This document shows, piece after piece, positions 9,380 through 16,695 of a stretch of 64,000 nucleotides of DNA. The notes beneath the pieces were generated by a model that ran no database searches, was not told the DNA's origin, and saw only the letters and a program-made list of their open reading frames with translations. The DNA is from Umezawaea tangerina (GTDB lineage Bacteria; Actinomycetota; Actinomycetes; Mycobacteriales; Pseudonocardiaceae). The stretch covers positions 868,001 to 932,000 of the forward strand of contig NZ_PVTF01000002.1 of assembly GCF_003002815.1 (NCBI RefSeq). The letters run 5' to 3'. How positions within the stretch are numbered: position 1 is the first letter of the stretch; every line of letters begins with the position of its first letter. The position numbers and the translations under genes were made by a program.

Positions 9380-10390
9380 CTACCAGGAGAAGATCGCCGA
9401 CGCCCAGTGCATGCCGCGGCCGTTCGCGGCCAGCGCCACCAGGTCACCGGGGTCGGGCTCGTCGGACTCGCGCAGCGCGGCCAGGAAGAACAGGTGGTCC
9501 GCGGCGCCGAAGTGCCCGTTCCGGCCCGCCCACCTCAGGTTCGTCCGCGCGGTCGGCACGCCGACGAGGTCGGCCTGCGCCGTGAGCACCCGCGTGTTGT
9601 CGTTGAGCAGCACCAGCCACCGCAGGTCCTCCTCGGTGACGCGGGCCTGCTTGCACGCGCGGTGCACGGCCCGCGCGGTGCGGTCGTTGATCTCGTCCGC
9701 GAACGCGGCGAACCGCTCGGAGTCGTACCCGAAGTGCTCCATGATGTCCCACGCGTCGCGCACCATCGGTGCGGGCGACCCGGCCGCGAACGGCTCGGCG
9801 CCGCCGCCGATGTCCATCCGGAAGAAGTCGGCGTAGGCGCCGTCGGTCTCGGCGTGCGAGGCGAGCCAGCGCAACGACGTGGACTCGCGGGTGACGACCG
9901 TGGCGGCGGCACCGTCGGAGAACAGCAGCGAGTGCGTGTCCAGGCGGTTCCAGTAGGCCTCGACCGTGCGGTTGGCGCCGATCACCAGCGCGGTCCGGTA
10001 GCCGGGGTGGGTGGCGAAGCGGCCCGCCACCGCGTCGAACGCGGTGACGCCGCCGACGCAGCCCTGGTCGACCAGGACGGCCTCGGCGCGGCGCAGGCCG
10101 AGGCCGTGCGCGGTCGCGGCCGCCGCGTCCCAGTACAGGTACTCGGTGAGGTCGGTGACGGCGAGGACCAGCAGGTCCACGTCGCGGGGTGCGAGTCCGG
10201 CGGCGGCGAGCGCCGAGCGCCCGGCGTCGACCGCGAGGTCGGTCAGCCCCACACCGGGGGCGGCCCGGTGCACGTGGTCGTAGCCGTAGCCGAGGACGCG
10301 TTCCACGTCCTCCGTGTACTCGGCCACGACGTCCTTGACCGCGACCTCCTCCCCCATCGCCGTGCCGAACGCGACCAGGCCGTAAGCCAC
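9380..10390 (-). CDS. KAS III-like (3-oxoacyl-ACP synthase III) enzyme
   Basis: The 336-residue thiolase-fold protein starts at GTG 10390, with GGGAGG five bases upstream. The nucleophile is in place as Cys111 (DQGCVGG), close to Cys112 of E. coli FabH. The next catalytic signature is altered: where FabH has HQAN, this protein reads LNDNTR, so the first active-site histidine is missing. Near the usual GN(T/S) asparagine it reads RNGHFGAAD. This pattern is typical of the pathway-specific branch that makes acyl transfers or unusual condensations rather than fatty acid priming. It closes a leftward operon with the E1beta-E2, ACP and E1alpha genes, so it may condense or offload the acyl group those proteins put on the ACP. 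The exact reaction is not predictable. Confidence 0.85.
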   Translation of the reverse strand: MAYGLVAFGTAMGEEVAVKDVVAEYTEDVERVLGYGYDHVHRAAPGVGLTDLAVDAGRSALAAAGLAPRDVDLLVLAVTDLTEYLYWDAAAATAHGLGLRRAEAVLVDQGCVGGVTAFDAVAGRFATHPGYRTALVIGANRTVEAYWNRLDTHSLLFSDGAAATVVTRESTSLRWLASHAETDGAYADFFRMDIGGGAEPFAAGSPAPMVRDAWDIMEHFGYDSERFAAFADEINDRTARAVHRACKQARVTEEDLRWLVLLNDNTRVLTAQADLVGVPTARTNLRWAGRNGHFGAADHLFFLAALRESDEPDPGDLVALAANGRGMHWASAIFSW

Positions 10391-10406
10391 CGAGACCTCC
10401 CGTGGG

Positions 10407-12455
10407 TCAACTGACGAGCTTCTCCAGCCGGTCCGGCTTGCGCAGGCCGTCCGCGACGAAACGCAGGAACCGCACCGCGTCGGCGCCGTTGACCACGCGG
10501 TGGTCGTAGGCGAGGCCGAGCACGACGACGGTGGTGGCGACGGGCACGCCGTCGTCGAGGACGACCTGCTCGCGCAGCCCGCCGACCGACAGCATGCACA
10601 GCTGCGGCCACATGACGATCGGCTGCACCAGCAGCACGTCGTCGTCGGTGTTGAGGGACACCGTGATCGCGGCGCCGGTGAGCTCGGCCGCGGCGAACTC
10701 CGCCCGCCACGCCTTCAACCGGTAGTCCATCAGGTCGTCCGAGATGTCCACAATGGACCTGCCGGAGCAGTCCCTGACCACCGGCGTGTACAGGCCGCGC
10801 CCGGCGTCCAGCGTCACGGCCACGTCGGCGGTGTCGGTCAGCGCGACCGTGCGGTCGTCGACCAGGCTGCCGAACAGGTGCCCGAAGTCGGCGTGCGCGG
10901 TGCCGACCGCCTTGACCACCGCCTCCGCCAGGCCGACGTCCGCGTCGCTCTCGTCGGACAGCCTGCGCAGGCGCTCCAGCAGCGCGTCCACCCTGACCTC
11001 GATCGCGGTGAACGCGGCCGGGACCTCGCGGTGCGCGCGGCTGACCACGGCGGCGGTGCCCTGCTGGGCCCGGTCCAGCACGTAGCTGCGCGGCGACGGC
11101 ACGACGACCTCCGGGACGTCATGGACCTCCCGGACCTCCTGCGCCGCCGCGGCCCGCGGCCCGGTGCCGCCGATCTCGGCGAGCAGCGCGCCCACCTCGA
11201 CCTCGGTCCCGGACGGCACGACGACGTGCAGCACACCGGCGTCGGCCGCCGCGATCTCCTCGATGGCCTTCGACGTCTCCAGCTCCACCAGCGGGGTGCC
11301 GGGCTCGACGGTCGCGCCGTCTTCGACCAGCCAGTCCACCACCAGGTAGGTGGCGTCGTTGTTGTTGAGCTTCGGGGCCGTGACGGGGACACCGGACGCC
11401 ACCGGCGTGGGCACGGCCTCCTCGGCGCCCTCGGTACGACGGCAGGTGCCCAGCGCGGTGGTGACCGCGTCGACGATGTGCCGCTCCCCCAGCAGGACCC
11501 TCTCCTCCAGGTGCCGGGCGGTCGGGATGATCGAGTCGGCCGACGAGAGCCGCAGGACCGGCGCGGACAGGCTGGACCACAGCCGGTCGTGCAGGACCGC
11601 GGCGACGTCCGAGCCCCACGTGCCACCCGCGGTGCTCTCCTCCGCGACGACGACGAGACCGGCGTCGGCCAGCAGGTCCAGCACGGGCTCGACGTCCAGC
11701 GGGTACAGCCGTCCCGGCACCAGCAGGTGGACGGAGATCCCCTGCGCGCGCAGCGCGTTGGCCGCCGTGACCGCGCGGTGGGCCACACCTCCGGGGCACA
11801 CCAGTGCCACGTCGGCGGGTCGGCCGTCGACCGGCGTCACGTGCGCCCAGCCGGGAGCCCCGCCGACGAGGGTGAAGCGGAAGTGCTCGTCGACCACGCC
11901 GTCGCGGTAGAGCCGCCGGGTGTAGAGGACCTTGTCCTCGAACAGCATCGACGGCCCGTGGTCCAGGGCGTGCGACACGAGCGGGTAGGCCTCGTGGAAC
12001 GGGGTGGTCTCGTACAGCGACAGGTTGGGGATGCCGATGAAGTGCTTCTGCACGCTCTGGCTGTGCGTCGGCCCGTACCCGCGGTTGCCGCCGACCGGGC
12101 AGCGCACCAGCACCCGCATCGGCTTGCGCTCGCCGTACATCGTCACGGACTTCGACACGAGGTTGAGGAGCTGGTCGAACATGAGCGCGGCGAAGTCGCC
12201 GAACATGGCCTCCAGCACGACCTGGTCGCCCGACAGCGCCAGACCTCCCGCCACACCGGCGATCCCGGCCTCGCTCAACGGCGTCGACAGCACCCGGTCC
12301 GGGTGGCTCGTCGACAGGCCCTTGGTCACCTTGAAGGCGCCGCCGTACGGGTCGACGACGTCCTCGCCGAGCAGGTACAGGTCCGCGCGCTCGTCGAACA
12401 GCCGCCGCAGGGCCGAGTTCAGGCTCTCCACGACGCGGGGCGCCAGGTCGCTCAC
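10407..12455 (-). CDS. E1beta-lipoyl-E2 fusion of a 2-oxo acid dehydrogenase/transketolase-type complex
   Basis: The 682-residue fusion starts at GTG 12455, overlapping the ACP stop (GTGA). Residues about 1-335 are an E1beta (transketolase-like pyrimidine and C-terminal) domain. Residues about 360-440 are a lipoyl domain with the lipoylated Lys396 in ETSKA. Residues about 490-680 are an E2 acyltransferase core with His652 in DHRVVNG, where the usual aspartate is asparagine. No separate E3 or peripheral E3-binding motif is evident. The fusion together with E1alpha and a free ACP matches the arrangement described for naphthyridinomycin NapB/NapD and quinocarcin QncN/QncL. Those proteins move a two-carbon unit from a ketose phosphate through thiamin diphosphate and lipoate to an ACP. 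The substrate here could equally be pyruvate or another 2-oxo acid. Confidence 0.88.
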   Translation of the reverse strand: MSDLAPRVVESLNSALRRLFDERADLYLLGEDVVDPYGGAFKVTKGLSTSHPDRVLSTPLSEAGIAGVAGGLALSGDQVVLEAMFGDFAALMFDQLLNLVSKSVTMYGERKPMRVLVRCPVGGNRGYGPTHSQSVQKHFIGIPNLSLYETTPFHEAYPLVSHALDHGPSMLFEDKVLYTRRLYRDGVVDEHFRFTLVGGAPGWAHVTPVDGRPADVALVCPGGVAHRAVTAANALRAQGISVHLLVPGRLYPLDVEPVLDLLADAGLVVVAEESTAGGTWGSDVAAVLHDRLWSSLSAPVLRLSSADSIIPTARHLEERVLLGERHIVDAVTTALGTCRRTEGAEEAVPTPVASGVPVTAPKLNNNDATYLVVDWLVEDGATVEPGTPLVELETSKAIEEIAAADAGVLHVVVPSGTEVEVGALLAEIGGTGPRAAAAQEVREVHDVPEVVVPSPRSYVLDRAQQGTAAVVSRAHREVPAAFTAIEVRVDALLERLRRLSDESDADVGLAEAVVKAVGTAHADFGHLFGSLVDDRTVALTDTADVAVTLDAGRGLYTPVVRDCSGRSIVDISDDLMDYRLKAWRAEFAAAELTGAAITVSLNTDDDVLLVQPIVMWPQLCMLSVGGLREQVVLDDGVPVATTVVVLGLAYDHRVVNGADAVRFLRFVADGLRKPDRLEKLVS

Positions 12456-12682
12456 GGCGTGACCCCCTTGCCGGACAGCACGTCGCGCAGCGCGCGCACC
12501 GAGCGGCACGACCGGGCCTCGCGCGGGGTCAGCCGCACGCCGAAGGTCTTCTCGACCCCGACGACGATCTCCACGTGCCGCAGGCTGCTCCACGCCGCCG
12601 TGGTCGCGGTGCCGGTGTCGTCGTCCACCGCGTCCACCGGCACCCGCAGCACGGTCGCCACCAGGTTGATCAGCTCGCTCAT
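12452..12682 (-). CDS. Free acyl carrier protein
   Basis: The 76-residue protein starts at ATG 12682 and overlaps both neighbours by 4 bases (ATGA with E1alpha, GTGA with E1beta-E2). The phosphopantetheine serine is probably Ser33 in WSSLRHVE, where the usual acidic residue of the DSL motif is replaced by serine. Helices II and III (VEIVVGVEKTFGVRL) fit the family. Being wedged between the two E1 subunit genes, it is the obvious acceptor for the acyl group formed on the lipoyl domain, and so a donor to the NRPS or to the KAS III-like enzyme. Confidence 0.87.
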   Translation of the reverse strand: MSELINLVATVLRVPVDAVDDDTGTATTAAWSSLRHVEIVVGVEKTFGVRLTPREARSCRSVRALRDVLSGKGVTP

Positions 12683-13590
12683 CGGACTACCCCCGCCTCG
12701 ACCAGGTCCGCCCACTGCGAGGGCGGACGCGCCTGCACCTCGGCGACCACCCGGTCCACCTCGGTCCGCACCCGCTCGTCGATCGCGTGGAACCGCGCGC
12801 CCAGCGCGGCCGCCAGCTCCGCGTGCCAGTCGGCGGCGCGCAGGGCCTCGACCTCCTCGGCGGTCCGGGTGTCGTCGCCCTTGCTGTGCGGTCCGAGCCT
12901 GCGGGTGGTGAACTGCACGACCGCGGGCCGGTGCTCGTGCCGGACGCGGTCGACGACCGGGGCGAGCTCCGAGCGGATCGCCGGGATGTCGTGCGTGGTG
13001 ATCTCGGTGAAGTCCACGCCGAACGCCCGCACCCGGTCGCCGATCGTGCCCGCGAGCTGCCGGGTGGTCGGCGTGGACTGCGCGATCCCGTTGTGCTCCA
13101 CCACGACGAGCACCGGGACCCGCCACAGCGACGCCATGTTCAGCGCCTCGTACACCGCGCCCTCGCCCCAGGTGCCGTCGCCGATGTAGGCGGCGGCCAC
13201 CCGGTTCGCCCCGGTGCGCTTGTAGTGCAGGCCCATGCCGACCGCGAGCGGCAGGCTCTGGCCCTGGACGCCGGTGGACAGGAAGCCGTCCCGGTGGACG
13301 TGCTGGCTGCCACCGACGCCCGAGCAGACCGCCCCGGCGCGCCCCGTGATCTCGGCGAGCAGGCCCGCCGGGTCGCGGAACTGCGCGAGGTAGTGCCCGT
13401 GGCCGCGGTGGTTGCTCAGCACGAAGTCGCCGTCGAGCAGCGGCGCCAGCGCCACCGGGACGTACTCCTGGCCCAGGCACGTGTGGGTCGTGCCGTTCAC
13501 CTTGCCTTCTCCGAACACGCGCAGCAGGGCCAGCTCGAAGTGCCGGATGCCGACCAGCAGCTCCACGTCCTCGTCCGACAAGGTGCCCAT
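12679..13590 (-). CDS. E1alpha subunit, thiamin diphosphate-dependent
   Basis: The 303-residue protein starts at ATG 13590, two bases after the upstream stop. It shows the ThDP signature starting GDGTWGEGAVYEALNMA and ending VVVEHN, and the N-terminal HTCLGQE/NHRGHGHY region of E1alpha subunits of pyruvate, acetoin and branched-chain dehydrogenases. It should pair with the E1beta domain of the fusion protein to form the ThDP site at the subunit interface. Only one E1 set is seen, and no E3 gene accompanies it. This fits a non-redox-recycling role in which the acyl group leaves on an ACP rather than CoA. Confidence 0.87.
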   Translation of the reverse strand: MGTLSDEDVELLVGIRHFELALLRVFGEGKVNGTTHTCLGQEYVPVALAPLLDGDFVLSNHRGHGHYLAQFRDPAGLLAEITGRAGAVCSGVGGSQHVHRDGFLSTGVQGQSLPLAVGMGLHYKRTGANRVAAAYIGDGTWGEGAVYEALNMASLWRVPVLVVVEHNGIAQSTPTTRQLAGTIGDRVRAFGVDFTEITTHDIPAIRSELAPVVDRVRHEHRPAVVQFTTRRLGPHSKGDDTRTAEEVEALRAADWHAELAAALGARFHAIDERVRTEVDRVVAEVQARPPSQWADLVEAGVVR

Positions 13591-13592
13591 CG

Positions 13593-14414
13593 TCAGGACG
13601 CCTGCCGCGGGATCATCTTGCCGATGGCGACGACGTACTCGTTGGTGGGCTGGTCGTAGCGGATCGTGTAGTCCGTCGGGTAGTAGCCGGTGGACTGCAC
13701 CGCGGACGGCTGCTTGACGGGGGCGTTGATGTTGGGCTTGGTCAGCAGGAACTTCCGGGTGGCCAGCGGCTCCAGGAAGATCTGCTTGCCGTCCCACGAC
13801 CCGTGCACGAAGACCTCGGCGAACTCCGACTTGCCGGGACCGAACTCGCGCTTGCTGTCCAGCCAGTGCAGGCCCATGGCGGGCACGGTCTTCTCCACCG
13901 GGTCACCGGGCTCGGCGATGTAGTCGGTGGCCACGTACTTGGGGTCGAGCAGGTGCCGCGCCTGGTCGGGGTGGCCCTTGGGGTCGATGGACGTCATCGC
14001 CTCGTTGCCGTCGATCGTGTAGAAGTGGAACGCGATCTGCGGCTCGCCGAAGATCTCGGCGGGCTTGCGGCCCTTGGGGTACCAGCTGACCATCGCGTTC
14101 TTGACGACGGTCTTGCCCGCCTCCTCGGGGAACGTGACCATCCAGTGCGTGGGCGTGTCGCCCTGCGGCAGGCCGTCCAGGGACACGGCGCTGAACCGCA
14201 CGCCGACCTCGGTGGGGTTGCCGGACTTGTCGGTGGTGACGTAGGGCTTCATCATCCCGAGCCCGAGCGCCACGGTGTCGCCGAGGACCGTCTGGTCCCC
14301 GTTCTCCGCGGTGCTGGCACGGCTCGGCGCGCATCCGGCGATCGCCGCCGCGGCGGTGCCGACCGCGAGGATCATCGCCAGGCCGCGGCGGGCTCGTGTG
14401 GTTGACGTGGTCAT
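13593..14414 (-). CDS. Secreted lipoprotein, DUF5602/TTHB210-like
   Basis: The 273-residue protein has an N-terminal signal peptide and a lipobox ending AIAGC, so it should be lipid-anchored outside the membrane. The mature part has HWMVTFPEEAGK, HFYTIDGNEAM and GLHWLDSK blocks that resemble the TTHB210-like domain found in exported proteins of unknown role. It sits inside a biosynthetic operon, 19 bases after the methyltransferase and 2 bases before E1alpha, and may bind or sequester an exported intermediate. No catalytic residues can be assigned. Confidence 0.75.
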   Translation of the reverse strand: MTTSTTRARRGLAMILAVGTAAAAIAGCAPSRASTAENGDQTVLGDTVALGLGMMKPYVTTDKSGNPTEVGVRFSAVSLDGLPQGDTPTHWMVTFPEEAGKTVVKNAMVSWYPKGRKPAEIFGEPQIAFHFYTIDGNEAMTSIDPKGHPDQARHLLDPKYVATDYIAEPGDPVEKTVPAMGLHWLDSKREFGPGKSEFAEVFVHGSWDGKQIFLEPLATRKFLLTKPNINAPVKQPSAVQSTGYYPTDYTIRYDQPTNEYVVAIGKMIPRQAS

Positions 14415-14433
14415 CGACGCTTTCCCTTCCAGG

Positions 14434-15168
14434 TCAGTTGGTGCCGTAGACGGAGATGTGCCGGAGGTCGCCCGGCGTGTAGTCGGACTTCTCCCAGTCG
14501 GAGTAGCGCTCCTGCAGCCGCAGGCCCGCCTCGCCCGCCATCTCGTCGAGCTCGGTCGCGGTGTAGTAGCGGAACTTCACCGGGTACAGCTGGATGCCGT
14601 GCGGGGTGAGCAGCACGTTCTGGATGCTGAGCAGCTGCGCCTCCGGCTCGCGGATCGCGGCGCTGAGCACGACGTGCGTGACGTCGAGCAGCGACGTCGT
14701 GACGTACTGGTCGTGGCTGAAGCGGGTGTCGTCGACCTCCATCGACTCGATCACCAGCCTGCCGCCGGGGGCGAGCTGCTTGCGCGCTGACTGGAGGAAC
14801 TGCCGCTGCGCGTCGGCGTAGAGCAGCGAGCCGAACGTGCCCTGGGCGAGGTACACCAGGGAGAACTGCCTGCCGAAGTCGACGTCGTTCATGTCGCCGA
14901 CCTCGACGGTGACCTTGTCCGCGCCCGGCTTGGTCCTGAGCTGCTCGACCATCTCCTTGCTGATGTCGACGCCGTAGACGTCGACGCCGGACTCCGCCAG
15001 GGGGATGCCGACCCGACCGGTGCCGATCCCCGGTTCGAGCACCGGACCGTCGCCGACGTAACCGCGCAGGAAGTCGACGATGCCGGCGACCTCCTTCGGA
15101 TCGTCGTTGACGATGTCGAACACCGCAGCGATCGCGTTGCCGTACGACTCCGCGGAATAGTTCTGCAT
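14434..15168 (-). CDS. Class I SAM-dependent methyltransferase
   Basis: The 244-residue Rossmann methyltransferase starts at ATG 15168 with AGGGGA upstream. Motif I is LEPGIGTGRVGIPLAE (about residues 44-59), motif II ends with VYGVDIS and motif IV is around VEVGDMND. It is the first gene of the leftward set that continues through the lipoprotein, E1alpha, ACP, E1beta-E2 and KAS III-like genes. The 60-base gap to the upstream hydroxylase gene contains a promoter-like repeat array. O-, N- or C-methylation of an aromatic or peptide intermediate is likely, but the substrate cannot be read from the sequence. Confidence 0.87.
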   Translation of the reverse strand: MQNYSAESYGNAIAAVFDIVNDDPKEVAGIVDFLRGYVGDGPVLEPGIGTGRVGIPLAESGVDVYGVDISKEMVEQLRTKPGADKVTVEVGDMNDVDFGRQFSLVYLAQGTFGSLLYADAQRQFLQSARKQLAPGGRLVIESMEVDDTRFSHDQYVTTSLLDVTHVVLSAAIREPEAQLLSIQNVLLTPHGIQLYPVKFRYYTATELDEMAGEAGLRLQERYSDWEKSDYTPGDLRHISVYGTN

Positions 15169-15210
15169 GCTGCGTCCCCTAACGTTTTCGGTTGCTCTGC
15201 GTACCCACGA

Positions 15211-15242
15211 GTCTTCGCGCGGGGACTCTCAGACCTCTCTCG
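15211..15242 (-). promoter_or_regulatory. SARP-like heptamer array ahead of the methyltransferase (weaker member)
   Basis: Read on the minus strand, GAGAGAGG and GAGAGTCC start 11 bases apart, and GAAGACT follows 14 bases later. A possible -10 element (GTACGC) lies further down, and the methyltransferase ATG is at 15168. The last spacing breaks the 11-bp period, so this is a weaker match than the arrays at 24.36, 29.54 and 52.72 kb. Confidence 0.35.
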
Positions 15243-16695
15243 ACGCGTACCGCTGCGCGGACTCGCCGCACCAGCGCCGCAGCGCCGCCTCCAGGGCTGG
15301 TCCCGCCTCGTCGCCCGCCCACGCGACGTAGCCGTCGGGGCGCACCAGCACGACACGGGGGCAGCGCCTGGCCAGGGGCTCGGTCAGCTCCACCTCGGCC
15401 ACGCGGTCGGCCCACTCCCCCGCCCCGGCGCCGATCAGCACGAACCGACCGTCCCGGAAGGACTCGAACAGCCGTCCTCGGGTCGTCGGCCGGTCCGGCA
15501 CCCGCCTGCCCTGCCACGGGCCGCCCTCGCCCTTGGGGTAGCGCAGGGTCAGGCCCGCCAGGTGCTCCAGGTTCATCCGCTGCAACGCCTTGACGCGCAC
15601 CAGCTTCATGACCGCCCACCGGATGAGCCGGGCGCCGACGCCGTCGGAGGTCTCGAACCGGAACGACAGGTCGGTCTTGCGCAGCGTCTCCGCCGCGATC
15701 GGGTACCGCTCGGCCTCGTAGCTGTCGAGCAGTCCCGGCGGTGCCCAGCCCTCGATCTCGGCGCGCAGCTTCCAGCCGAGGTTGAACGCGTCCTGGATGC
15801 CCGTCTGCAGGCCTTGGCCGCCCGACGGGATGTGCGTGTGCGCGGCGTCGCCCGCGAGCAGCACCCGGCCGACGCGGTAGCGCTTGGCGTGCCGCTGCGA
15901 GCTGCGGAACCGGGACAGCCACACGGGGTCGTGCGGGTCGACGTCCACCCCCAGGATGGCCGTGCAGCTCTCCCGCAGGTCCTCCAGCGGCAGCGGGAGG
16001 TCGGCGGGCAGCTTCATCTTCTCGTGGTCGAACACGATGACCCGGTAGGTGTCGTCCTGGAACCGGAACACCGCGACCATGCCGCGCTTGGTGATCCGCG
16101 CGTAGTCCGGTGGCGACGGCGGGTTGCGCAGCTTGCAGTCGCCCATGATGACGGAGTCGTCGTAGTTCCAGCCGTCGAAGTCGACACCGATCGCCGCCCG
16201 GATCGTGCTGTTCACGCCGTCGCAGCCGACGAGGTAGTCGGCGCGTTCGGACGTGGTCGTGCCGTCCGGGCCGCAGACGTCGACCTCCACGCCGGTGTCG
16301 TCCTGCCGCAGCGCCAGCACCTCGACGCCGGTGCGGATCACCGCGCCCGCCCGCTGCGCGGCGTCCTGGAGCACGCTCTCGGTGCGGTGCTGCGGGATGA
16401 TGAGGCTGTAGGGGAAGCCGGTGTCCAGCAGGCCGTAGTCCAGGTAGCCGGACTCGTCGCCGACCGGCGGGTGCTGACACGGCCGCCCGTGCTCCAGCAG
16501 CCCTTCCACCCGCCCGCGCATGTCCAGCAGCTCCATGGTCCGCGGCTCCATGGTGAACGCGCGGGACAGCTCCGCGCGCGTGCCGCGCCTCTCCAGGACG
16601 TGGCAGTCGATCCTGGCCTCGGCCAGTTCCGCGGCCAGTGCGAGGCCGGTGGGCCCCGCGCCGACGACGATCACCCGTGGCGACAACGTGATCAC
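15229..16695 (-). CDS. FAD-dependent aromatic hydroxylase (class A, RdmE/PgaE-like)
   Basis: The protein of about 488 residues belongs to the p-hydroxybenzoate hydroxylase fold. It has the GxGxxG FAD motif (VVGAGPTGLALAAEL), the DG motif (GCDGVNSTIR) and the GD motif (LLAGDAAHTHIPSGGQGLQ). The C-terminal region has the thioredoxin-like extension of phenol and polyketide hydroxylases. The GTG at 16695 overlaps the ABC gene stop, but AAGGAG directly abuts it. The in-frame TTG at 16686, nine bases after AAGGAG, would give MSPRVIVVGAG and may be the true start. It ends the PabAB-HpaB-DoxX-ABC operon and probably hydroxylates an aromatic ring of the product, as related enzymes do in saframycin-type pathways. 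Confidence 0.87.
   Translation of the reverse strand: MITLSPRVIVVGAGPTGLALAAELAEARIDCHVLERRGTRAELSRAFTMEPRTMELLDMRGRVEGLLEHGRPCQHPPVGDESGYLDYGLLDTGFPYSLIIPQHRTESVLQDAAQRAGAVIRTGVEVLALRQDDTGVEVDVCGPDGTTTSERADYLVGCDGVNSTIRAAIGVDFDGWNYDDSVIMGDCKLRNPPSPPDYARITKRGMVAVFRFQDDTYRVIVFDHEKMKLPADLPLPLEDLRESCTAILGVDVDPHDPVWLSRFRSSQRHAKRYRVGRVLLAGDAAHTHIPSGGQGLQTGIQDAFNLGWKLRAEIEGWAPPGLLDSYEAERYPIAAETLRKTDLSFRFETSDGVGARLIRWAVMKLVRVKALQRMNLEHLAGLTLRYPKGEGGPWQGRRVPDRPTTRGRLFESFRDGRFVLIGAGAGEWADRVAEVELTEPLARRCPRVVLVRPDGYVAWAGDEAGPALEAALRRWCGESAQRYASREV

Noticed and set aside
10407-13590. Housekeeping branched-chain or pyruvate dehydrogenase
   Set aside because: The E1beta-E2 fusion, the embedded free ACP gene and the lack of an E3 gene argue for a pathway-specific complex.
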